DNA from: Thomasclavelia cocleata
GTDB lineage: Bacteria > Bacillota_I > Bacilli_A > Erysipelotrichales > Coprobacillaceae
Assembly: GCF_900102365.1 (NCBI RefSeq)
Contig: NZ_FOIN01000005.1
Location: 50,203 to 114,202 of the forward strand
DNA length: 64,000 bases
Reading direction: 5' to 3'
Positions 1 to 8,989 of the stretch are shown one piece after another (position 1 is the first letter of the stretch; the number at the start of each line of letters is the position of its first letter). The notes below the pieces were generated by a model that was not told the DNA's origin, did no database searches, and saw nothing but the letters and a program-made list of their open reading frames with translations. The translations under genes were made by a program, and so were the position numbers.

Positions 1-363
1 TATCCATTAAAGATGAATATAGATCAAAGGGGATCATTTACTGAATTTATAAAGACAGAGGAATATGGACAGGTAAGTGTGAATGTATCAAAACCAGGGA
101 TAACCAAAGGACAGCACTGGCATCACAGTAAAAATGAAAAGTTTTTAGTAGTAAGTGGAAAAGGATTGATTCAGTTTAGAGATATATATAGTGATGAAGT
201 GATAGAATATTATGTAAGTGGAGATAAACTAGAAGTAATAGATATCCCAACAGGGTATACTCATAATATAATTAATATTGGTGAAACTGATATGGTAACA
301 ATAATGTGGGCAAATGAAAAGTTTGATCCAGAGCATCCAGATACATATTATGAGGAAGTATAA
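1..363 (+). CDS. capF: CapF C-terminal part (cupin domain), 5' end outside window
   Basis: The reading frame is open from base 1, so the first ATG at 13 is internal and the N-terminal part lies upstream. The visible 120 residues match the C-terminal cupin domain of CapF/WbjC, the bifunctional enzyme that follows CapE in making UDP-N-acetyl-L-fucosamine. Visible hallmarks are the metal-binding HWHH cluster, the KFLVVSGKG strand and the PTGYTHNI turn with its conserved His. In known CapF proteins this domain follows an NADPH-dependent SDR domain. capG lies 0.77 kb downstream; the gap is filled by a VapD-type module, an unusual interruption of the usual capE-capF-capG order. Confidence 0.85.
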   Translation, partial: YPLKMNIDQRGSFTEFIKTEEYGQVSVNVSKPGITKGQHWHHSKNEKFLVVSGKGLIQFRDIYSDEVIEYYVSGDKLEVIDIPTGYTHNIINIGETDMVTIMWANEKFDPEHPDTYYEEV

Positions 364-384
364 AGAAAAAACACTTTTATCAAA

Positions 385-1045
385 GTATATAATAATGAAG
401 GATAAAATATCGTATTGAAACGATAGACCAGTTTGGGTATTATATATACATGATAGGAAGTGATAGATATGATGATGGAAATGGTATTAAGTGAAGAAAA
501 AGCTAAGGAAAATAATATTGATATTGATGAATGTTATGAGAAAGTAGATCATGTTTTTGAAAAACGTGGGATTAAAAAAATAGCAAGGGGAGTATACCAG
601 GGCGTTAAAAGTGATTTTAGCGTATTTATGGAAGTTCAGTGGTATTTACCTGATACCCCATGGTTTTTAAAGATAGTAGATGAGTGGTATTTTCGTTATG
701 AAGGCGATACGATAGAATATCGGGAAGATGCATTGGAATCATATTATCGGGTAGAAGAAAGAAATGCCAACTATCCATGGTAGAAAAGCGGTAAATTTTG
801 ATTTAAATGATAATCTTCTAAAACAATATTATCCTTCAAAAAGTTATAAGAATGCCTGGCGGGATATTAAAATGTATTTGATAAATAATCAATTTGAACA
901 TCGTCAGTATTCAGGATATGTATCCAACAGTGCAATGAGCATGGCAGAAGCAGGGAATATAATTGGAAAGATGTCAAGAAAGTGGACATGGCTTAGTAAA
1001 AGTGTGATGCAGTTTGATGTAACAAATGTTGGTCAAGAGTACAGT
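385..1045 (+). repeat. Direct repeat copy A of the VapD module (partner at 15197-15851)
   Basis: This segment, from a shared leader (GTATATAATAATGAAGGATA) through most of the vapD gene, recurs in the same orientation at 15197-15851. The leader and the block around 661-867 are almost identical between copies, while the middle of the first gene (about 590-660) and the vapD 3' end diverge. A patchwork like this fits duplication followed by gene conversion. The two copies bracket the glycosyltransferase cassette. Confidence 0.85.
469..783 (+). CDS. Small protein, candidate antitoxin partner of VapD (copy A)
   Basis: This 104-residue protein is not a family I recognise. I chose ATG 469 because AGGAAG ends 8 nt upstream; an in-frame GTG at 460 sits on that site. 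The protein is acidic and rich in aromatic residues (DEWYFRYEGDTIEYRED near the C-terminus), without signal peptide or membrane segment. Its last codons overlap the start of vapD by 20 bp, so the two genes are probably translated together. In Haemophilus a small VapX antitoxin precedes VapD; the position here suggests the same role, but I see no sequence resemblance I can defend. A paralogue lies at 15279-15593. Confidence 0.6.
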   Translation: MMMEMVLSEEKAKENNIDIDECYEKVDHVFEKRGIKKIARGVYQGVKSDFSVFMEVQWYLPDTPWFLKIVDEWYFRYEGDTIEYREDALESYYRVEERNANYPW

Positions 1046-1099
1046 CTTATTCCTAAAATAAAACAAGAATCAGGATTGATAAAAGATGAGCTGATATAG
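764..1099 (+). CDS. vapD: VapD-family protein (Cas2-like RNase fold), copy A
   Basis: The 111-residue product matches the VapD pattern: a first strand AVNFDLNDNLLKQYY, then SYKNAWRDIKMYL, a YSGYVSN turn, a helix of MAEAGNIIGKMSRKW, and a final strand SVMQFDVTNV. VapD proteins share the ferredoxin-like fold of Cas2, and the Helicobacter and Haemophilus members are RNases. The Asp of the FDL motif, the usual candidate catalytic residue, is present. The start lies inside the preceding gene with only a weak Shine-Dalgarno site, implying translational coupling. The module interrupts capF and capG. Copy B is at 15574-15906. Confidence 0.75.
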   Translation: MPTIHGRKAVNFDLNDNLLKQYYPSKSYKNAWRDIKMYLINNQFEHRQYSGYVSNSAMSMAEAGNIIGKMSRKWTWLSKSVMQFDVTNVGQEYSLIPKIKQESGLIKDELI

Positions 1100-1133
1100 C
1101 TTATCTTTTATTAATGGAAAATAGAGGTAGAAA

Positions 1134-2318
1134 ATGGAAATAGTGACAGATTATTCAAATGTAAGATGGAAAGAAAATGATAAACTAAAGTTACTGATTA
1201 TTGTAGGAACAAGACCAGAGATAATCAGATTAAGTGCAGTAATTAATAAATGTCGTAAATACTTTGACTGTATCTTAGCTCATACAGGACAGAACTATGA
1301 TTATAATTTAAATGGAGTATTTTTTCATGATCTAAAACTGGATGATCCAGAAGTATATATGAATGCAGTAGGTGATGATCTAGGGGCAACAGTTGGCAAT
1401 ATTATCAACTGTTCATATAAATTAATGAATCAGATCAAACCAGATGCATTACTTATTCTAGGTGATACCAACAGCTGTTTAAGTGCTATCAGTGCAAAAA
1501 GACTTCATATACCAATCTTCCATATGGAAGCAGGAAACAGATGCAAGGATGAATGTTTACCAGAAGAAACAAACAGAAGAATTGTAGATATTATTTCTGA
1601 TGTTAATCTAGCCTACAGTGAACATGCAAGAAAGTATTTACATGAATGCGGTCTACCAAAGGAAAGAGTATATGTAACAGGGTCACCAATGGCAGAAGTA
1701 TTATCAAATAATATAGAAGAAATAAAAGCATCAAAAATATTGAATAAATTAAATTTAAAAGCTAAAAACTATATATTATTAAGTGCCCATCGGGAAGAAA
1801 ATATAGATACAGAAAAGAACTTTGTGTCATTATTTACAGCTGTAAATAAAATGGCAGAGAAATATGATATGCCGATATTATATTCATGTCATCCACGAAG
1901 TAAAAAACGATTAGTGGAAACAGGATTTAAATTAGACAGAAGAGTAATGATGCATGAACCGTTAGGATTTCATGATTATAACAATTTGCAGATAAATGCC
2001 TATGCAGTAGTAAGTGACAGTGGGACATTACCAGAAGAGAGTTCATATTATACAAGTATAGGAAAACCAATCCCAGCAGTATGTATAAGAACAAGTACAG
2101 AAAGACCAGAAGCATTGGATAAAGGGAGTTTTGTATTAGCAGGGATAGATGAAAGATCACTACTGCAGGCAGTGGAAACAGCAGTGGAAATGAATGAAGA
2201 CAAAGATTTAGGAATACCAGTACCAGATTATGTAGAAGAGAATGTAAGTACAAAAGTAGTAAAACTGATTCAGTCATATACAGGAGTAGTTAATAAAATG
2301 GTTTGGAGGAAATATTAA
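1134..2318 (+). CDS. capG: CapG-type UDP-HexNAc 2-epimerase (UDP-L-FucNAc synthesis)
   Basis: The 394-residue protein belongs to the non-hydrolysing UDP-GlcNAc 2-epimerase family. Signatures are GTRPE at 25-29, GDTNS at 110-114, HMEAG at 130-134, PEETNRR at 143-149 and SAHREEN at 217-223. The HMEAGNRC and PEETNRR versions, together with the adjacent capF, favour the CapG/WbjD branch, which epimerises UDP-N-acetyl-L-talosamine-type sugar to UDP-N-acetyl-L-fucosamine. An AGAGGT site precedes the ATG. WecB/MnaA is the alternative if the capF context is misleading. The enzyme is cytoplasmic and supplies a donor to the glycosyltransferases downstream. Confidence 0.85.
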   Translation: MEIVTDYSNVRWKENDKLKLLIIVGTRPEIIRLSAVINKCRKYFDCILAHTGQNYDYNLNGVFFHDLKLDDPEVYMNAVGDDLGATVGNIINCSYKLMNQIKPDALLILGDTNSCLSAISAKRLHIPIFHMEAGNRCKDECLPEETNRRIVDIISDVNLAYSEHARKYLHECGLPKERVYVTGSPMAEVLSNNIEEIKASKILNKLNLKAKNYILLSAHREENIDTEKNFVSLFTAVNKMAEKYDMPILYSCHPRSKKRLVETGFKLDRRVMMHEPLGFHDYNNLQINAYAVVSDSGTLPEESSYYTSIGKPIPAVCIRTSTERPEALDKGSFVLAGIDERSLLQAVETAVEMNEDKDLGIPVPDYVEENVSTKVVKLIQSYTGVVNKMVWRKY

Positions 2319-2402
2319 TAACATTAAATATTAAAATGAAATTAAGAGTTAGCATTATTAATCATGATAACATGATAATAAAATAATGAAAGGGGATAGT
2401 TG

Positions 2403-3287
2403 ATGACAAAAAGAGTATTGATAACTGGAGCAAATAGCTATATTGGAACATCATTTGAAAAATATATAAAAGAAAACTATTTGGATAATTTTAAAATAGA
2501 TACTTTAGATATGTTAAATCCTAAGTGGAGAGAATATGATTTTTCAAGATATGATTCTATATTCCATGTAGCTGGAATAGCTCATGTTGATGTAGGTAAA
2601 GTAAGTGAAAAGAAAAAACTATTACACTATAAAGTTAACTGCGATTTAGCATATGAAACAGCACTGAAAGCAAAAAAATCTGGAGTAAAACAGTTTATTT
2701 ATATGTCATCAATTATTGTATATGGTGAAAGTGCACCATATGGTAAAATGAAGATTATTACTAAAGATACTAAACCTAAGCCAGTTAATTATTATGGAGC
2801 TAGTAAGTTACAGGCAGAAATAAAATTATCATCTTTACAAGATAATTGTTTTAATATTGCTGTAATCAGATCACCAATGATATATGGACCTGGTAGTAGA
2901 GGAAACTATCCAATGCTTTCGAAGATGGCACAAAAGCTACCATGTTTTCCAAATATAAAAAATCAAAGAAGTATATTGTATATAGAGAATTTATGTGAGT
3001 TTATTAAGTTATTAATATTGAATAATAATTATGGAATCTTTTATCCACAAAATAAAGAGTATGCAAGTACAACAACAATAGTAAAAATAATCAACCCCAA
3101 GATAAAAATATTAAGTATATTAAATTTTGGGGTTTTTATTAGTTCTAAGATACCAGGAAGAATAAGCCGACTTTGTAATAAGGCATTTGGAAGCATGTTA
3201 TATGCTAAATCAATGAGTATCTATGATGAAGAGTATTGTCGTTATGATTTAGAGGAATCAATTCAAAGAACTGAGGTGATTAAATGA
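2403..3287 (+). CDS. NAD-dependent epimerase/dehydratase (SDR), sugar-nucleotide reductase-like
   Basis: An extended short-chain dehydrogenase of 294 residues. The Rossmann motif TGANSYIG lies at residues 8-15 and the catalytic Y131xxxK135 in YYGASK; SS102-103 supplies the upstream Ser. The start is ATG 2403, 7 nt after AAGGGG; an in-frame TTG at 2400 is too close. Relatives in polysaccharide loci reduce 4-keto sugars attached to UDP, for example to UDP-QuiNAc, and usually sit beside the initiating transferase. The specific substrate cannot be read from the sequence. It overlaps the next gene by 4 bp (ATGA), so the glycosyltransferase operon proper starts here. Confidence 0.75.
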   Translation: MTKRVLITGANSYIGTSFEKYIKENYLDNFKIDTLDMLNPKWREYDFSRYDSIFHVAGIAHVDVGKVSEKKKLLHYKVNCDLAYETALKAKKSGVKQFIYMSSIIVYGESAPYGKMKIITKDTKPKPVNYYGASKLQAEIKLSSLQDNCFNIAVIRSPMIYGPGSRGNYPMLSKMAQKLPCFPNIKNQRSILYIENLCEFIKLLILNNNYGIFYPQNKEYASTTTIVKIINPKIKILSILNFGVFISSKIPGRISRLCNKAFGSMLYAKSMSIYDEEYCRYDLEESIQRTEVIK

Positions 3288-4468
3288 AAAAGGCAGTTAT
3301 AATAGCATCTGTTGCTTCTATGATTGACCAGTTTAATCGAGATAATATAAATCTTTTGCAGAAACTTGGATATGAAGTTAGTGTTGTATGTAATTTTGAA
3401 CATGGTAGTTCTACATCAAATGAACAAGTTAAAAAGTTAATGACGGATTTAGATAATTTAAAGATAAAGCGTTATCATGTACCAATTCCTAGAAGTATGT
3501 TTGATATTAAGAATATGATTAAATCCTATTGTTTATTAAAAAAACTGTCTTTTGATAAACAGTATGATTTAATGCATTGCCATTCACCTATTGGTGGTGT
3601 TGTGGCAAGATTGGCTTTTAAGAAATCTCATCAACAAGGAACGAGGGTAATATATACTGCTCATGGTTTTCATTTTTACGATGGTGCGCCTTTGAAAAAT
3701 TGGATAATTTTTTATCCAGTTGAGAAACTGTGTTCTAAATTGACAGATTGTATAATTACAATTAATAAAGAAGATTATAAAAGAGCTAAAGAAAAATTTT
3801 GTGTTAAAGAAGTCGAATATATTCCAGGAATTGGAATACATGTTGAAGAAATTCAAAATATATATACTGATATAGAAAAGAAAAAGACTGAATTTAGTAT
3901 TACTAATGAAAAGATTCTTGTATCAGTAGGAGAATTAAATAGTAATAAAAATCATGAAATAATTATACGAGCTTTAGCATTATTAAAAACAGATACAAAA
4001 TATAAATATATTTTGTGTGGAAAAGGTGATAAAGAAGAATATTTGAAAGATTTAGTTAAACAGCTAAATCTTCAAAATAAAGTTATTTTTGCTGGATATA
4101 GAAATGATATAAAAGAGATTTTAAAACTTGCTGATATATTTTGTTTTCCATCATATCGGGAGGGACTATCTGTTGCATTGATGGAAGCTATGGCTATTGG
4201 ATTACCTGTAATCTGTTCAAGAATAAGGGGTAATATAGATTTAATTGATGAAAATAAAGGAGGATTGTTTTTTGATTCAAATGATATTATTGAATGTTTA
4301 AACTGTATAGAAGTGTTATTGGGCAATGAAAAAAAATGTAGTGATTATAGTTTATATAATTTAATAAAGATAAAAAAATTTGATATTAATAAAATAAATT
4401 TTTTGATGGAAAAAATTTATTTGGGGAATGGAGAAAGTTATGATCAGTGTTATAGTACCAGTTTATAA
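3284..4468 (+). CDS. Glycosyltransferase family 4 (EpsD-like)
   Basis: A 394-residue GT-B enzyme. The N-terminal domain contains the CHSPIGGVVAR loop and HGFHFYDGAPLKNW, a stretch typical of EpsD-type retaining transferases of exopolysaccharide loci. The C-terminal domain carries the nucleotide-sugar Glu pair in SYREGLSVALMEAMA (EX7E). It probably adds the second or third sugar to the undecaprenyl-linked repeat unit at the cytoplasmic membrane face. It overlaps its predecessor by 4 bp and its 3' end overlaps the next start, so the genes are coupled. Sugar specificity is unknown. Confidence 0.82.
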   Translation: MKKAVIIASVASMIDQFNRDNINLLQKLGYEVSVVCNFEHGSSTSNEQVKKLMTDLDNLKIKRYHVPIPRSMFDIKNMIKSYCLLKKLSFDKQYDLMHCHSPIGGVVARLAFKKSHQQGTRVIYTAHGFHFYDGAPLKNWIIFYPVEKLCSKLTDCIITINKEDYKRAKEKFCVKEVEYIPGIGIHVEEIQNIYTDIEKKKTEFSITNEKILVSVGELNSNKNHEIIIRALALLKTDTKYKYILCGKGDKEEYLKDLVKQLNLQNKVIFAGYRNDIKEILKLADIFCFPSYREGLSVALMEAMAIGLPVICSRIRGNIDLIDENKGGLFFDSNDIIECLNCIEVLLGNEKKCSDYSLYNLIKIKKFDINKINFLMEKIYLGNGESYDQCYSTSL

Positions 4469-5483
4469 TGTAGAAAATTATTTGGGAAAGTGCTTAGATT
4501 CACTTATAAATCAAACATATAAAGATATTGAGATTATTTGTATCAATGATGGTTCAACTGATAACAGTTTAAATATTTTAAGGGAATATGAGCAGATGGA
4601 TAGTCGCATTATAATTATTGATCAGAAAAATGGTGGGTTATCAAATGCAAGAAATATTGGTTTAAAGGAAGCTGCTGGTGAATATATTATGTTTGTAGAT
4701 AGTGATGACTGGATTGATTTGGAAACTTGTAAAAAAGGTTTGGATGTGATGTTAAAATATTCTACAGATATAGTTATGTGGTCATATATTAGAGAATATG
4801 GAAATAAATCACTACCCAAAAGTATATTTGATAATGATATCTATTTTGATAAAAAGGATACTAAGGAAAAAATATATAGGAGATTGTTTGGATTATACAA
4901 AGAGGAATTATCACAACCTGAAAATGCTGATGCACTAGTTACAGTCTGGGGAAAATTGTATAAAAGTGAATTGATATTAAAGAATAATATTAGATTTATA
5001 GATACAAAAAAAATAGGAACGTGTGAGGATGCATTATTTAATATGGAAGTATTTAAAAATGTAAAATCTTCTTATTTTATAAATAGCTGTTTTTATCATT
5101 ACCGAAAGATTAATACTTCAGTTACTTCGCGTTATCGAGAAGATCTATATATTAAATGGGATAATTTATATGAATTAATGAATAAGCAGATTGAAGATAA
5201 TGATCTAGGATTAATTTTTAATGAGGCATTATCAAATAGAATTGCTTTGAATATGATTGATTTAGGACTAAATGTTACATATAGTAATAAAAATACTAGA
5301 GATAATTGTTATGAGTTAAAGAAAATTTTAAAAAATTCTAAAGTTAGTAAAGCTGTAAAAAATATGGACTTACAATATTTTCCAATTCACTGGAAAATAT
5401 TTTTTTATTTCATAAAAAGAAATCTGATATTTCCTGTTTATATGATGCTGATTATAATGAACAAATTGAGAGGTATAATATGA
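4440..5483 (+). CDS. Glycosyltransferase family 2 (GT-A)
   Basis: 347 residues beginning MISVIVPVYNV. ATG 4440 is preceded by GGAGA at 5 nt; an ATG 12 nt earlier lacks a usable site. The GT-A fold shows NDGSTD at 36-41 (nucleotide binding) and the metal-binding DSDDW at 87-91. The C-terminal third is basic and hydrophobic (FFYFIKRNLIFPVYMMLII), consistent with membrane attachment. It resembles EpsH/EpsJ-type transferases. The start lies 29 bp inside the previous gene and the stop overlaps the next start. Confidence 0.82.
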   Translation: MISVIVPVYNVENYLGKCLDSLINQTYKDIEIICINDGSTDNSLNILREYEQMDSRIIIIDQKNGGLSNARNIGLKEAAGEYIMFVDSDDWIDLETCKKGLDVMLKYSTDIVMWSYIREYGNKSLPKSIFDNDIYFDKKDTKEKIYRRLFGLYKEELSQPENADALVTVWGKLYKSELILKNNIRFIDTKKIGTCEDALFNMEVFKNVKSSYFINSCFYHYRKINTSVTSRYREDLYIKWDNLYELMNKQIEDNDLGLIFNEALSNRIALNMIDLGLNVTYSNKNTRDNCYELKKILKNSKVSKAVKNMDLQYFPIHWKIFFYFIKRNLIFPVYMMLIIMNKLRGII

Positions 5484-6607
5484 ACAAGCCTATTAGAGTA
5501 TTGAATTTATTTACAATAATGAATCGTGGTGGAGCAGAAACTATGGTCATGAATTATTATCGCAACATAGATAGAAATAAGATTCAGTTTGATTTTTTAG
5601 TTCATAGAGAAGAAGAGGGAGCATATGAAAAAGAAATACTAGAACTTGGCGGAAGAATATATCGAATGCCACCTATATATCCTAAAAATTTTTCTTTATA
5701 TAAAAAGAAGATCAAAGAATTCTTTAAAGAGCATCCAGAATATAAAATAATTCATTCACATATGTCAGAATTAGGTTATTTTGCATTTAAAGAAGCAAAA
5801 CGGCAGAATATTCCAATTAGAATTTGTCATGCTCATAATGCTCCCCATGGTTTTGATTTAAAAATGATAGTAAGAAATTATTTTAAATATGCGATGATAC
5901 CCTATGTTACTCATATGTTTACATGCGGTAAAGAAGCAGGGGATTGGCTTTTTGGAAAAGAAAATTCACTAAATGTAATCATGTTGAATAATGCTGTAGA
6001 TGCAAAAAAGTTTATATATGATTTTGAACTATCAAAAAAATTAAAAAAAGATATGAATCTTGAAAATAAATTTATCATTGGACACATAGGGAGATTTACT
6101 AAACAAAAAAATCATGTGTTTTTAATAAATATATTTAATGAAATTCAAAAAATGGATAAATCAGCAAGATTAATATTGGTAGGCATGGGTGAAGAAGAAG
6201 ATAGGATTCGTAATAAAGTAAAATCGTTAAAATTAGAAGAAAAGGTAAAGTTTTTAGGTGTACGCAATGATATCCATCAATTGATGCAGGTCTTTGATGT
6301 TTTTTTATTTCCTTCTTTATTTGAGGGATTACCTGTTACATTAATTGAAGCACAGGCTGCTGGATTACCTTGTATTATTTCTGATAATATTACTGATCAA
6401 TGCGTTATAACTGATATGGTAAGAAAAGTATCTTTGGATAAATCAGCAATTCAGTGGGCAGAAGAATTAGTTGAATTTAAAGACTGTGCTAAAAGAAAAA
6501 AAACTTTAGATTTAATAGTAAAAAATAAATTTGATATTAAAGAAAATGCACAATGGCTCACTAATTTTTATCTAAAAAGTATAAATAATTTATCGGAGAT
6601 AAAATAA
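5480..6607 (+). CDS. Glycosyltransferase family 4 (EpsF-like)
   Basis: A 375-residue GT-B enzyme. It opens with the NRGGAETMVMNYYR loop (residues 15-28) typical of EpsF-type GT4 enzymes, followed by HSHMSELG and CHAHNAPHG. The C-terminal domain has HIGRFTKQKN and the EX7E motif in FEGLPVTLIEAQAAGLP. It overlaps the upstream GT2 by 4 bp and the next gene starts directly after its stop. Donor and acceptor are unknown. Confidence 0.82.
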   Translation: MNKPIRVLNLFTIMNRGGAETMVMNYYRNIDRNKIQFDFLVHREEEGAYEKEILELGGRIYRMPPIYPKNFSLYKKKIKEFFKEHPEYKIIHSHMSELGYFAFKEAKRQNIPIRICHAHNAPHGFDLKMIVRNYFKYAMIPYVTHMFTCGKEAGDWLFGKENSLNVIMLNNAVDAKKFIYDFELSKKLKKDMNLENKFIIGHIGRFTKQKNHVFLINIFNEIQKMDKSARLILVGMGEEEDRIRNKVKSLKLEEKVKFLGVRNDIHQLMQVFDVFLFPSLFEGLPVTLIEAQAAGLPCIISDNITDQCVITDMVRKVSLDKSAIQWAEELVEFKDCAKRKKTLDLIVKNKFDIKENAQWLTNFYLKSINNLSEIK

Positions 6608-7888
6608 ATGCTTTTTTTTATATGTATACTCATATTTGAAATGGTAATAACTGATTTTTTGCCTGCAAATATGAAAAATGATAGTACTGCTATAACCTGC
6701 ATTTTAATAAACAGTTGTGCCATAATATTCCTACTTTCAAAAAGTCAAAAATATTATAATGATGGAAAAAAATCAAATTTTGAATTTTTAGTAATGATTT
6801 CTTATATTTTGCGAGTTATTTTTATGTTTTGGGATAAATACTGTCGAAATATCTTCATTTTTCCTAATAGTGGGTTAGATACAGGAACATTTGATCATGC
6901 TGCAAGAGCATTTTTATCAGGAAAATCAGTCGATGGATATGGAAGAATACTAGGATATATATATAAACTGTTTTATCCAAATACATTATGGGGGCAGTAT
7001 ATAAATATTTTAGCTGCAATCTTAACAATATACATATTAAAAAAAATACTAGATATGTTAGATATTCATCTGAAATACAAAAGTATTGGTGCTTATTTAA
7101 TTTGTTTTTTACCAAATTATCTTATTATGTCTGCTATATTATTAAGAGAAAGTTTTATTACATTGTTTTTAGCAGTTAGTATCTGGCAGTTTTTAAAGTG
7201 GTGGAAAAGTGGTAATAAACTAAATTTAGTTCTATCACTTGTTGTTTGTTATGGGGCTGTATATTTGCATACTGGAACAATTGCATATGCAGTAGCAATT
7301 ATCATAATTTTTATTTTAACAAATAATAAAAAACGTGAATTTCAAATAACTTTAAAAAATATTTTTATATTGATTTTATTTATAATTTGTTTTTTTATTT
7401 ATTATTCTAATTCAAGTGATGATTTTGGATATCTTAGTGGTGTTAATTCAGTCTCAGATATTTCAAATAAAGCAGCATCAATGAATAGTGGTGGTTCAGG
7501 CTATTCTATAAGCATTGTACCAGATGATACAATGCTGGGAATGATTATTAATAGTCCGTTTAGGATTTTTTTCTTTTTAGCTTCACCACTGCCATGGTAT
7601 TGGAGAGGTATAAATGATATTATAGCGTTTTTATTTAGCGCTTTTTTTTATACAATAAGTATTTATTATTCATTTAAAGCAATAAAATTAACATCAAAAA
7701 ATAAAAATATCATCATTTGTTTACTGATTTTTGCAATATCATCAGCATTTATATATTCATGGGGGGTATCCAATGCTGGAACTGCTTTACGACACAGGGA
7801 TAAATTTTTACCAAACTTTATTTTACTTTTTATTATAGCTAGTGATGCAATCGTTTCAAAAAGATTACAATTAGGGAGTAAACAATGA
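6608..7888 (+). CDS. Multipass membrane protein, likely Wzy/EpsG-type polymerase
   Basis: A 426-residue integral membrane protein with about ten hydrophobic segments. A larger extracytoplasmic loop lies near residues 270-310 (Ser/Gly-rich, around SDDFGYLSGVNSVSD). No signature motif is visible. The assignment rests on topology and on being the only large membrane protein in the locus besides the flippase. Polymerases of this type join lipid-linked repeat units on the outer membrane face. It starts immediately after the preceding stop and overlaps the next gene by 4 bp. Confidence 0.65.
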   Translation: MLFFICILIFEMVITDFLPANMKNDSTAITCILINSCAIIFLLSKSQKYYNDGKKSNFEFLVMISYILRVIFMFWDKYCRNIFIFPNSGLDTGTFDHAARAFLSGKSVDGYGRILGYIYKLFYPNTLWGQYINILAAILTIYILKKILDMLDIHLKYKSIGAYLICFLPNYLIMSAILLRESFITLFLAVSIWQFLKWWKSGNKLNLVLSLVVCYGAVYLHTGTIAYAVAIIIIFILTNNKKREFQITLKNIFILILFIICFFIYYSNSSDDFGYLSGVNSVSDISNKAASMNSGGSGYSISIVPDDTMLGMIINSPFRIFFFLASPLPWYWRGINDIIAFLFSAFFYTISIYYSFKAIKLTSKNKNIIICLLIFAISSAFIYSWGVSNAGTALRHRDKFLPNFILLFIIASDAIVSKRLQLGSKQ

Positions 7889-8973
7889 AAAATATATGTT
7901 TTTTAGAAGGAGATATTTCAAGAAGTGGCGGCACTGAAAGAGTAACGTCAATTATCGCTAACGAACTAGCAAAAAGAAAAGATGAATTTAATATATTGAT
8001 ATTAAGTATCTGCAAAAGAAATGATCAGTTATTTTTTTATTTGGAACCAAATATAAAGATAACAACAGTATTTGCTCAACCTGATTATAACGGAAAAAAA
8101 GAGTTTTTTAAAATTGTATATAAAATTAGAAAGTTTTTAAAAGAGAACAGTGTAGATATCTTAATAGATGTGGATACAATCCTTGATATTTATGGAATTC
8201 CTGCTACTAGATTTAATAAAACTAAAATTGTATCTTGGGAACATTTTAATTTTTATGAAAATTTAGGTGTTAAATTAAGAGATTATGGAAGAAAACTGGC
8301 AGCTAAATATTCGGATGTAATAGTTACTCTTACAAAGGAAGATAAAAATTATTTTAAGCAAAATCTGAAGATAAAACATAATATATATACAATTTATAAT
8401 CCGCTTATCTTAACTAAAAAAAATAATGATTATGATTTAAACAGTAAAATTATATTAAGTGCAGGGAGACTAACATATCAAAAAGGTTTTGATATGTTAG
8501 TTGAAGTAGCTAAAGAAGTATTAATGCATAACGATGAATGGAAATGGATTATTTTAGGTGAGGGAGAAGATAGAAAAAAATTAGAAACACAGATTCATAA
8601 ATATGGATTAGATGGAAAAGTTATCTTAAAGGGAAATGTAGAGGACATAGACAGCTTTTATGATAAGGCTTCTATTTTTGTATTGACATCTAGATTTGAA
8701 GGTTTTGGTTTGGTATTAACAGAGGCAAAGACTTTTAAACTGCCATGTATTAGTTTTAAGTGTAAAGCTGGTCCAAATGAAATTATTTTAAATGATGTAA
8801 ATGGATATTTAATTGAATCTTTTGATTTAAATGAGATGGCAGAGAAAATAAGATATTTGATAAATAGTGAATTAAAAAGAAAACAATTTTCTGATAATGC
8901 ATTAAATGATACTGAAAAATTTCAATTAGACTTTATAAAGAAACAGTGGATTGATTTATTAAATAATCTTTAA
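7885..8973 (+). CDS. Glycosyltransferase family 4
   Basis: A 362-residue GT-B enzyme with an N-terminal glycine-rich loop SRSGGTERV (residues 12-20). The second domain has SAGRLTYQKGFDMLV, ILGEGEDRKKLE and the Glu pair in SRFEGFGLVLTEAK. The family member transfers a hexose or HexNAc from a nucleotide sugar. It starts in the last codons of the polymerase gene (ATGA overlap), so it is part of the same transcript. Confidence 0.82.
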   Translation: MKNICFLEGDISRSGGTERVTSIIANELAKRKDEFNILILSICKRNDQLFFYLEPNIKITTVFAQPDYNGKKEFFKIVYKIRKFLKENSVDILIDVDTILDIYGIPATRFNKTKIVSWEHFNFYENLGVKLRDYGRKLAAKYSDVIVTLTKEDKNYFKQNLKIKHNIYTIYNPLILTKKNNDYDLNSKIILSAGRLTYQKGFDMLVEVAKEVLMHNDEWKWIILGEGEDRKKLETQIHKYGLDGKVILKGNVEDIDSFYDKASIFVLTSRFEGFGLVLTEAKTFKLPCISFKCKAGPNEIILNDVNGYLIESFDLNEMAEKIRYLINSELKRKQFSDNALNDTEKFQLDFIKKQWIDLLNNL

Positions 8974-8989
8974 TTAATAGGAGATTGAT

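Noticed and set aside
764..1099. VapD copies as CRISPR cas2 genes
   Set aside because: The fold is related, but the sequences follow VapD, they sit with a small partner gene, and no cas1 is present.
1927..2277. Minus-strand frame inside capG rich in Leu
   Set aside because: Shadow of the capG coding sequence; no ribosome site.
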